Below are positions 6,373 to 12,079 of a stretch of 12,797 nucleotides of DNA, in pieces (positions within the stretch are counted from its first letter, which is position 1; each line of letters begins with the position of its first letter). The notes under the pieces are model-generated. The model did no database searches, was not told the DNA's origin, and saw only the letters and a program-made list of their open reading frames with translations. Source of the stretch: Opitutaceae bacterium (GTDB taxonomy: Bacteria > Verrucomicrobiota > Verrucomicrobiia > Opitutales > Opitutaceae); NCBI GenBank assembly GCA_025352845.1, contig JANXSC010000149.1, positions 1-12,797 on the forward strand, given 5' to 3'. A program made the translations under genes and the position numbers.

Positions 6373-7365
6373 TCACTTTCCGGCGGCGTAGTCCTTGAAG
6401 CGCTCCGCGATCTTGGCGGTTTTCTCGTCGCCCATATGGAAGTAAAAACGCCAGCGGAAAGTCACGCTGCCACCGGCGGGGATCGTCATGTCCCCGGCCT
6501 TGGGCTGGTCCTTGAGGTTTTCGAAATCATGCTGGCCAAAGGGATTCGCCGCGAAGAGCGCGTAGGAGCGCACGTGCCACCACGTCGGGTGCCGCGGATT
6601 CGATGGGTGATCGAACATCGCGATGCCGTAAACCTTGCCGTCCTTCGGCGCGTAGTAATCGACCCATTCCGATTTCTTGCCCCACGTCGCATCGTTCGTC
6701 TGGCCCGAGTCATTGATTATGGTGCCGAGACCCTCGTGCTGCACCTTTTTCTTGTCCGCGCCGGAGTAGCTGTGCGGCGGCGTCATCCAGAGCGGCAGGC
6801 GCATCGCCATCGAGCCTTCCTTGGTGTCGCCGAAGACGACGGGTTTGTCGGCGGGGGCGATGAGCGTGACCTCGTAGTCGAGGATGCGACCCCCAGCGAC
6901 GGCGCGCGCAGTGATGACGGTCTTGTCGGTCAGGTGGACGGTTCCGTCGGGTCCCACCCATTTGTTGCTCGCAAGGATTTTGCCGCCCGCGGTGGCAACT
7001 TTTTCGCTTACGATCTTTCCCTGCTTCGCTCCGCCGCTCTCACCCCAAAAGTCGAGGCCGTTGACATCGCCGTGCGTGAACCACAGCGAGCGGTGGTGCG
7101 GGTGATCCGAGACTTCACCCGGCACGTTCTTCTTCATCGGGTAGTGGCGCATCAGCTCCGTGCCGTCGGCCGCGATGATCGGGTAGAGGTAGGGCTTGGG
7201 CGTGCCCTTGAAAATATATTCGGTGAACAACTGCCCGCCGATCTCGACGCGCACGCGGTCGTCGGTGGTGGTGAGCTTGACGTCGTTGCCGGAGGCGGCG
7301 CGCAACGCCACGGCGGGCGCGAGCAGGCAGAGCAACGGAAGGAGGGGTGAGACGCGGATCTTCAT
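6373..7365 (-). CDS. DUF6807 (PmoA-like) family exported protein
   Basis: The product has 330 residues beginning MKIRVSPLLPLLCLLAPAVALRAA, a Sec signal with probable cleavage after ALRAA (about residue 24). The mature protein shows the family's conserved stretch DHPHHRSLWFTHGDVNG (87-103) followed by LDFWGES. Later come MRLPLWMTPPHSYSG, WVDYYAPKDGKVYGIAMFDHPSNPRHPTWW and the close FRWRFYFHMGD. Databases often call these 'methane oxygenase PmoA', which is misleading: there is no relation to membrane methane monooxygenase. The proteins are all-beta, found widely in Planctomycetes and Verrucomicrobiota and often near Gfo/Idh/MocA oxidoreductases, as here. A role in sugar or glycoside processing is inferred. 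The start follows the signal peptide; the leader CTCTCCATCACCC lacks a Shine-Dalgarno sequence. The gene is separated from the upstream DUF481 gene by a terminator. Confidence 0.88.
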   Translation of the reverse strand: MKIRVSPLLPLLCLLAPAVALRAASGNDVKLTTTDDRVRVEIGGQLFTEYIFKGTPKPYLYPIIAADGTELMRHYPMKKNVPGEVSDHPHHRSLWFTHGDVNGLDFWGESGGAKQGKIVSEKVATAGGKILASNKWVGPDGTVHLTDKTVITARAVAGGRILDYEVTLIAPADKPVVFGDTKEGSMAMRLPLWMTPPHSYSGADKKKVQHEGLGTIINDSGQTNDATWGKKSEWVDYYAPKDGKVYGIAMFDHPSNPRHPTWWHVRSYALFAANPFGQHDFENLKDQPKAGDMTIPAGGSVTFRWRFYFHMGDEKTAKIAERFKDYAAGK

Positions 7366-7458
7366 GGGTGATGGAGAGACGAACGAATCGCGAAAAGGGC
7401 GCAACCGGATTCGCAGCACTCCAGCCCGGCGCTCCATTGCGCTCGGCTACGCGGACAC

Positions 7459-7484
7459 AAAAAAGGGCCGCTTGCGCGGCCCTT
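7459..7484 (-). terminator. intrinsic terminator after the DUF481 gene
   Basis: On the minus strand, AAGGGCCGC (7476-7484) pairs perfectly with GCGGCCCTT (7463-7471) around a four-base GCAA loop (a GNRA tetraloop). A T-tract follows (six A at 7459-7464 on the plus strand, partly inside the stem). It starts 48 nt after the stop of the DUF481 gene and 94 nt before the DUF6807 start codon, so DUF6807 is probably transcribed from its own promoter in 7366-7458, where I see no good consensus. Confidence 0.92.
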
Positions 7485-7532
7485 GAAAAAGGCAGGAATG
7501 ATGTAAGTGCGCACCGCTCGCAGCGCGCGCGC

Positions 7533-8642
7533 TTACTTCCAGCTCAGCACGAGGCGGGTGAAGTAGCCGGTGTCGAGGCGCTCCACGCCCTTGCCGGGCT
7601 TGCTGGTGTAGTCGTTGTTCACGCCCATGCGGAGTTTCCACTGGGTGCTCAGGAGCGGGATCTCGTAGAACGACTCGTGGGTGAGCTTAAAGTCCGAGAA
7701 ATCATCAAACGACGGCACGTAAGCGACGCGGTTGACGATTCTCGAATTGGCGAAGGTCGCGTCGTGCGCGAGGCCGAAGTCGAGACCGGCGCTCTTCACG
7801 CGCTCCTTGGTGGCGAGGCGGCGGGCGTCAACCAGGGTGGGCGCGGGGCGGAGCGCGAGGAGGCGCTTCAGCTCGGTGTCGTTGGCACGGTAGGTCTCGT
7901 TGCGGAACGAGAGACCGGCGCGGCCCGTGAGGATTTGCTTCGGTTCCTTGATGAAGTCGTAGCCAAGACCAACCGCAGCGACGTTATAGAAGTCGATGTC
8001 CTTGATGCGATCAAAGCCACCTTCGTCGCGCAGATACCACGAGTAGCGGCCCGAGAAGTTGTTGGCGTAGTCCACTCCGGCCTTGAACTGGTCCGCGGAC
8101 TTTACGCCGTCGGAGACTTGACGATCATAACCCGTGTAAAACTGGAGGGTGTCCTGCGCGCCCTTGAGCACGGCGCGCAACGCCGCCGAAGTGGCGAGCT
8201 GCTCCTTGTTGCCGGTCTTGCCGGCGACATCAACCGCTGCCTCGAAGGCCCAGCCGCGATCAAGCGCCGCGATTGCCGGATCCTTGCCACCCGCGGACCA
8301 AGACGCCGCAACCTTGTCCACCGTGGTCGAGATTGTGCCCTCGGCGCCAGCGACCTGCACCGTGCCACCGGAGGTGGAGACCTTGCCATCGACGCGCGTG
8401 CCGCTCGCGAGGCGCACCGCGATCGGGGCGTCGGTGGTGATGCCCGTGACTTCGGATTGTTTGATCGTGATCGCACCGGCGTAGTCGGTGGAAACCGTGA
8501 CGGCGCCGCCATCGATCTTCGTGACCTTGCCAACGATGCGGGCGCCGCTCTTCGTCTCAACGACGTCGGCGGGCAGGTTTGCCGCTCCGAAGGCGACAGC
8601 AGCGAGGGCCAGGGAAGCCCGGAGGAGGTGGGTTTTATTCAT
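7533..8642 (-). CDS. DUF481 family outer-membrane beta-barrel protein
   Basis: The product has 369 residues with a signal peptide (MNKTHLLRASLALAAVAFGAA, cleavage near NLPA, about residue 25). Residues about 30-115 hold two related small beta units: SGARIVGKVTKIDGGAVTV and, later, SGTRVDGKVSTSGGTVQV, an internal duplication often seen before DUF481. From about 130 to the end, alternating strands such as GWAFEAAVDVAGKTGNKEQL, LQFYTGYDRQV, FSGRYSWYLRDEGGFDRI and AAVGLGYDFI match the YdiY-like DUF481 barrel. The chain ends LVLSWK with an aromatic near the C-terminus, as outer-membrane barrels do. The start was chosen at the signal peptide; its leader ACACCTCCATCC has no Shine-Dalgarno sequence. 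A candidate promoter lies just upstream and a strong terminator follows, so the gene is probably monocistronic. What the barrel transports or binds is unknown. Confidence 0.9.
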   Translation of the reverse strand: MNKTHLLRASLALAAVAFGAANLPADVVETKSGARIVGKVTKIDGGAVTVSTDYAGAITIKQSEVTGITTDAPIAVRLASGTRVDGKVSTSGGTVQVAGAEGTISTTVDKVAASWSAGGKDPAIAALDRGWAFEAAVDVAGKTGNKEQLATSAALRAVLKGAQDTLQFYTGYDRQVSDGVKSADQFKAGVDYANNFSGRYSWYLRDEGGFDRIKDIDFYNVAAVGLGYDFIKEPKQILTGRAGLSFRNETYRANDTELKRLLALRPAPTLVDARRLATKERVKSAGLDFGLAHDATFANSRIVNRVAYVPSFDDFSDFKLTHESFYEIPLLSTQWKLRMGVNNDYTSKPGKGVERLDTGYFTRLVLSWK

Positions 8643-8668
8643 GGATGGAGGTGTGAAAAACAGCGGCG

Positions 8669-8696
8669 TATCTAGTTCGCAGGCACCCAATGTCAA
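8669..8696 (-). promoter_or_regulatory. candidate sigma70-type promoter for the DUF481 gene
   Basis: On the minus strand a perfect TTGACA (8691-8696) is followed after 16 nt by TAGATA (8669-8674), which keeps three of six -10 consensus bases (T1, A2, A4). The predicted transcript would start near 8662, about 20 nt before the ATG at 8642. It lies in the 162-nt divergent region shared with the methyltransferase gene. The -35 box is convincing; the -10 box is weak. Confidence 0.45.
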
Positions 8697-8804
8697 CGGT
8701 CCGAACGGGTTTTTCGCCGAAATTGGCCGACCTTCCCGGCGCCACGATCAGAATCCGCAGCTCGACACGCATCCTCACCGAGAGTTGCCTCCCGCTTTTA
8801 CCAA

Positions 8805-9722
8805 ATGTCCGCCACCATCGCCCGTCCCGCCCTGCTGGTCGCCAATCACTGGCGCGAATACCAGCTCCTAGAGTGCGGCGACGGCATGAAGCACGAGCGC
8901 TGGGGGCCCTACACGCTCGTCCGCCCCGATCCGCAGATTATCTGGCCGCGCCACACGGCCGATGGGAAAGCGCCGCCCGCGCGGTGGGAAAACTACGACG
9001 GAATCTACCATCGCAGCGAGCAAGGCGGCGGCAAATGGGAATTCCGCCGCGCGCTCCCCGATCACTGGAAAATTTCCTACGAGCCGCTCGGCCTCAGCTT
9101 TAAGATTCACCCCACGAGCTTCAAACACACCGGCCTCTTTCCCGAACAGGCCGTCAACTGGGGCTGGTTCTCCGCGAAAATCGCCGCCGCGCGCCAAGCG
9201 GGCCGGGAGGTGAATGTCCTCAACCTCTTCGGCTACACCGGTGCCGCCACCGTCGCCGCCGCGAAAGCCGGCGCCAGCGTGACCCACGTCGACGCCGCCG
9301 AAGGCATGGTGAAATGGTGCCGCGAAAACGCCGCCCTCAGCGGCCTCGCCGCCGCCCCCATCCGCTACCTCACCGACGACTGCCTGAAATTCGCCCGCCG
9401 CGAACTCAAGCGTGGCCGCAAATACGACGCCATCATCATGGACCCGCCGACCTACGGCCGCGGCGCCACCGGTGAGATGTGGAAACTCGAGGAGCACCTC
9501 TGGCCGCTCCTCACCGAGTGCCGCGCGCTCCTCAGCGACCAACCGCTCTTCTTCCTCATCAACGCCTACACCGCGCGCCTCTCGCCGACGGTCGTCGCGA
9601 ATCTCCTCGCCGAACTCCTCCACGATCACCGCGGCCAGATCACCGCCGGCGAAGTCGGCCTCCCGATCCAGCGCGACGGAAAAATCCTCCCCTGCGGCAT
9701 CTACGGCCGGTGGGAAGCGTAG
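8805..9722 (+). CDS. class I SAM-dependent RNA methyltransferase-like protein (RlmI/RlmK-type, COG1092-like)
   Basis: The product has 305 residues. The C-terminal two thirds is a Rossmann methyltransferase: VNVLNLFGYTGAATVAAAKAG (about 136-156) is SAM-binding motif I, VTHVDAAEGMVKWCRENA (159-176) follows with the acidic residue at the end of beta-2, and IIMDPPTYGRG (210-220) is the DPPxxG motif IV. Before the domain, SFKIHPTSFKHTGLFPEQAVNW is the conserved approach segment of the RlmI/RlmK group (large-subunit rRNA methyltransferases). The N-terminus (WREYQLLECGDGMKHERWGPYTLVRPDPQIIW) replaces the PUA domain of RlmI with a shorter beta region, so the exact rRNA target cannot be assigned. The ATG at 8805 has the leader CCTCCCGCTTTTACCAA and no Shine-Dalgarno sequence. 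The gene is divergent from DUF481 and convergent with the VOC gene 47 nt downstream. Confidence 0.88.
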   Translation: MSATIARPALLVANHWREYQLLECGDGMKHERWGPYTLVRPDPQIIWPRHTADGKAPPARWENYDGIYHRSEQGGGKWEFRRALPDHWKISYEPLGLSFKIHPTSFKHTGLFPEQAVNWGWFSAKIAAARQAGREVNVLNLFGYTGAATVAAAKAGASVTHVDAAEGMVKWCRENAALSGLAAAPIRYLTDDCLKFARRELKRGRKYDAIIMDPPTYGRGATGEMWKLEEHLWPLLTECRALLSDQPLFFLINAYTARLSPTVVANLLAELLHDHRGQITAGEVGLPIQRDGKILPCGIYGRWEA

Positions 9723-9769
9723 CCCCGCAGCCGCGGGCGAGCGGAGCAGTGAGCGCGCGGATCTCCGCC

Positions 9770-10231
9770 TCACCCATACTCCGCCAGCTCCAAAATTACA
9801 CCGTCCGGATCGAGAAAATAAACGAGCGTCTTGTCGCCCGCGGTAAATTTCACCACGCCGCCCGGCACGCGCACCGGCTCGCTGAAGAGCGTCACACCCG
9901 CCGCGCGCAGTCGCGCCGCCATCCCCGCGATGTTCTCCACGCGAAACGCGATGTGCCGCAGCCCATGCGTGTTCGCCAGTGAATTTTCCGGCAGCACCAC
10001 GCCCGCCGGCGTCACATATTGCAGCAGCTCAAGCCGCGGCCCGCCGCCGCCTGGCAGCTCCACAAAGGCCACCAACCCCTCCACGCCCTTGAGCCCGATG
10101 ATTTCCTCGATCCACGCGCCCTTCATATGAACATCGGCGGTCTTCACGAAGCCCAGCACCTCGATGTAGAATCGCACCGACCGCGCCAGATCGGCGACGA
10201 CGAGGTTGATGTGATCGACTCCACGAATCAT
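9770..10231 (-). CDS. VOC-superfamily (glyoxalase/epimerase-like) metalloenzyme
   Basis: The product has 153 residues made of the two beta-alpha-beta-beta-beta modules of the vicinal oxygen chelate fold. The four metal-ligand positions are intact: His7 (VDHINLVV), Glu68 (PRLELLQY), His93 (LRHIAFRV) and Glu148 (GVILELAEY). The first module carries LARSVRFYIEVLGF, and the second ends VYFLDPDGVILEL, the standard signatures. The pattern fits glyoxalase I-like or methylmalonyl-CoA-epimerase-like members. Substrate cannot be decided, since neighbours give no pathway. The gene is cytoplasmic (no signal), lies alone on the minus strand, converges on the methyltransferase gene and is divergent from the SIS gene. 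Unlike most starts here, its leader is not strongly pyrimidine-rich; a GAGGTGG lies too far upstream (about 17 nt) to be a normal ribosome site. Confidence 0.9.
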   Translation of the reverse strand: MIRGVDHINLVVADLARSVRFYIEVLGFVKTADVHMKGAWIEEIIGLKGVEGLVAFVELPGGGGPRLELLQYVTPAGVVLPENSLANTHGLRHIAFRVENIAGMAARLRAAGVTLFSEPVRVPGGVVKFTAGDKTLVYFLDPDGVILELAEYG

Positions 10232-10339
10232 GCGTCGATGCTGAAAGCCACCTCTCGTCGCGCAAGCTCTGACACCTCAGCCCACCACACCGCCTTTTCC
10301 ATCTTTCCCTCTGTCGCCAACTCCCTCATTCCCTCCGCC

Positions 10340-11074
10340 ATGTCGCTTTCCCCGCTCGCCTCCGTTTATCACGACCAGTGTCTCGCGCTACTCGCCACCG
10401 CGCGCGAGAAAAACGCCGCGACCATCGCCGCGCTCGCGCCGATCCTCGGCGCGTCCGTCGCCCGCGGCGAGGTCATCCACACCTTCGGCTCCGGCCACAG
10501 CGAAATCATCGCCCGCGAAATCGTCGGCCGTGCCGGCGGCCTCGTCTGCATCACGAGCATCAACGATCCCACCGCCGGCTTCATCGAAAACCTCGTCGGC
10601 TACGGCACCAAACTCGTCGAGCGCTACGACCGCCAATACGAACTCCGCGCCGGCGAGGTCGTCATCGTCATTTCCAACTCCGGCAAAAACGCGTCACCCC
10701 TCGAGGTCGCGCTGCACGCGAAGAAAAAAGGCTGCGTCATCGTCGGCCTCTGCTCCCTCACGATGTCGTCCACCGCGAAGACCGTCCACCCCGGCGGAAA
10801 AAATCTTCACGCACTCTCCGACTATGTGCTCGATAACGGCGGCGTCCCCGGCGACACGATCCTGCAGATCACGCCCGAGATCGCCACGGGCCCGACGAGC
10901 ACCTTCATCGGCGCCTCGCTGCTGAACTGGCTCATGCTTTCGACGATGGAGTGGCTGAAAAACAACGGCCACGACCTCCCCGTCCTCCGCAGCCAAAACA
11001 TCCCGGGCGCCATCGAGCACAACCGCGCCGTCGGCGAAAAATACAAGCACCGCCTGAGCAAGCAGCTCGCGTGA
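10340..11074 (+). CDS. SIS-domain phosphosugar-binding protein (UPF0309/COG4821-like)
   Basis: The product has 244 residues with one SIS domain. Phosphosugar-binding features are visible: IHTFGSGHSEIIAREIVGRAGGL (about 46-68), whose GSGHS (50-54) is the Ser-rich first loop, and EVVIVISNSGKNASPLEVAL (106-125), whose SNSGKN (112-117) is the second. The size, the single SIS domain and the C-terminal GVPGDTILQI, TSTFIGASLLNWLMLSTMEWL stretches fit the UPF0309 group better than the longer MurQ etherases. It probably binds, isomerises or deaminates an amino-sugar phosphate, but no reaction is established for this group. The next gene is an amino-sugar-type kinase, 85 nt downstream on the same strand, so it may process that kinase's product. 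I chose ATG 10340 because the motif pattern begins there; its leader CTCATTCCCTCCGCC lacks a Shine-Dalgarno sequence. Confidence 0.85.
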   Translation: MSLSPLASVYHDQCLALLATAREKNAATIAALAPILGASVARGEVIHTFGSGHSEIIAREIVGRAGGLVCITSINDPTAGFIENLVGYGTKLVERYDRQYELRAGEVVIVISNSGKNASPLEVALHAKKKGCVIVGLCSLTMSSTAKTVHPGGKNLHALSDYVLDNGGVPGDTILQITPEIATGPTSTFIGASLLNWLMLSTMEWLKNNGHDLPVLRSQNIPGAIEHNRAVGEKYKHRLSKQLA

Positions 11075-11080
11075 GATTCA

Positions 11081-11158
11081 AATCTGGAAATCAGGAACTC
11101 ACGAAAAAAGCACGACCGCCTGTTGCACCTCCCTTCCTGATTTCCTGAGTTCCAGATT
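11081..11158. repeat. imperfect inverted repeat between the SIS and kinase genes
   Basis: AT-richer 25-nt arms at 11081-11105 and 11134-11158 are inverted copies with 22 of 25 matches, separated by 28 nt. Each arm is itself built of short direct units (TCTGGAA, TCAGGAA and close variants). The stem ends one base before the kinase ATG at 11160, so in RNA it would cover the kinase start region. There is no T-tract, so it does not look like an intrinsic terminator. Confidence 0.7.
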
Positions 11159-11159
11159 C

Positions 11160-12071
11160 ATGTCTTCCGCATTCAAAATCGGCGTCGACGGCGGGGGCAC
11201 CAAGACCGAGTGCATCCTCGTCGATGCCCGCGGCGAGATCGTCGCGCGCCACCTCGCCCCCGGCTGCAACCCCAACGTCACCGGCCCCGACCAAGCCCGC
11301 GTGATCGTCACTGCCGCGCTCGATGCGCTGCTCGCCGAATCGAAAATCGAAAATCCAAAATCGAAAATCAGCGCGACGCTGCTCTTCATGTCCGGCGCGC
11401 CGACGTTCTGGCAGGAGTTCGCCGCCACGCTCACCGGCTATGGCCGCGTCTCCGCCGCGATCGATTCGCTGCCCACGCTCGAACTCTCCACGCACGGCGC
11501 GCCCGGCCTCGTGCTCCACGCGGGCACGGGCTCGTTCGTCGCCGCGCGCGCGCCGGATGGCACTATCCATTACGCCGGCGGCACCGGCTGGCGTTTCGGC
11601 GATCCCGGCAGCGGCTACGAACTCGGCCGCCGCGCCATCGCGCGCGCGCTCCTCGAACTTCAAGGCTGGCTCCCGCCCTCGGCCCTCGGCCCCGCCGTGC
11701 GCGATCACACGCAACTCGGTGCCACCGCCGATGTCCGCGCCGTCACTCGCTTCTATTACCAACACGCCGAGCCCAACCGCGTGATCGCCGCGCTCGCGCC
11801 CGCGGTGCTGCGGCTCGCCGACGCCGGCGATGCCGTGGCGCGCGAAGTTGTCGTCGAATCCGCCGCGGAGCTTCTCTCCCTCGCCCATCGCGTCGCCGCG
11901 AAACTTTTTCCCGGCATCGCGCTGGAAAAAATTCCCGCCGGCCTCAGCGGCGCATTGCTCAACCATCCCGTCGTCGCGGCGGCACTCGCGCCCCAAACCG
12001 CGCTTCGCCTGAACGCCATCACCGCGCCACCCATCGAGGGCGTCCGCCTGCTCCTCGCGCGCGAAACCTGA
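11160..12071 (+). CDS. BadF/BadG/BcrA/BcrD-family kinase, N-acetylglucosamine kinase-like
   Basis: The product has 303 residues with the ASKHA sugar-kinase fold. KIGVDGGGTKTECILVD (6-22) contains the phosphate-1 loop DGGGTKT. GLVLHAGTGSFVAA (116-129) is phosphate-2, and YAGGTGWRFGDPGSGYELGRRAI (138-160) is the conserved stretch of the BadF/NagK group. It probably phosphorylates N-acetylglucosamine or a related amino sugar with ATP, in the cytoplasm. The upstream SIS-domain gene and the tight downstream gene (8-nt gap) support an operon for amino-sugar use. At about residues 60-70 the sequence ESKIENPKSKI is encoded by an A-rich heptanucleotide repeat quite unlike the rest of this GC-rich gene; it falls between a helix and a strand. 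The ATG is preceded by the imperfect inverted repeat and has no Shine-Dalgarno sequence. Confidence 0.85.
   Translation: MSSAFKIGVDGGGTKTECILVDARGEIVARHLAPGCNPNVTGPDQARVIVTAALDALLAESKIENPKSKISATLLFMSGAPTFWQEFAATLTGYGRVSAAIDSLPTLELSTHGAPGLVLHAGTGSFVAARAPDGTIHYAGGTGWRFGDPGSGYELGRRAIARALLELQGWLPPSALGPAVRDHTQLGATADVRAVTRFYYQHAEPNRVIAALAPAVLRLADAGDAVAREVVVESAAELLSLAHRVAAKLFPGIALEKIPAGLSGALLNHPVVAAALAPQTALRLNAITAPPIEGVRLLLARET
11339..11369 (+). repeat. heptanucleotide tandem repeat inside the kinase gene
   Basis: Four 7-bp units ATCGAAA, ATCGAAA, ATCCAAA, ATCGAAA plus a partial ATC lie in frame within the kinase gene. Because 7 is not a multiple of 3, gain or loss of one unit would shift the reading frame. 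The tract is strongly AT-biased against its GC-rich surroundings. It encodes the Lys/Ile/Ser/Asn run at about residues 60-70. Confidence 0.85.
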
Positions 12072-12079
12072 TTTCCCTG

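Noticed and set aside
7400..7446. GC-rich stretch containing GGAGCGCCGGGCTGGAGTGC (minus strand) before the DUF6807 gene, resembling a dispersed repeat
   Set aside because: It has no inverted or second copy in this window, so repeat status cannot be supported.
9724..9737. Small hairpin CCCGC-AGCC-GCGGG between the convergent methyltransferase and VOC genes
   Set aside because: The five-base stem has no T-tract on either strand, so it is too weak to call a terminator.
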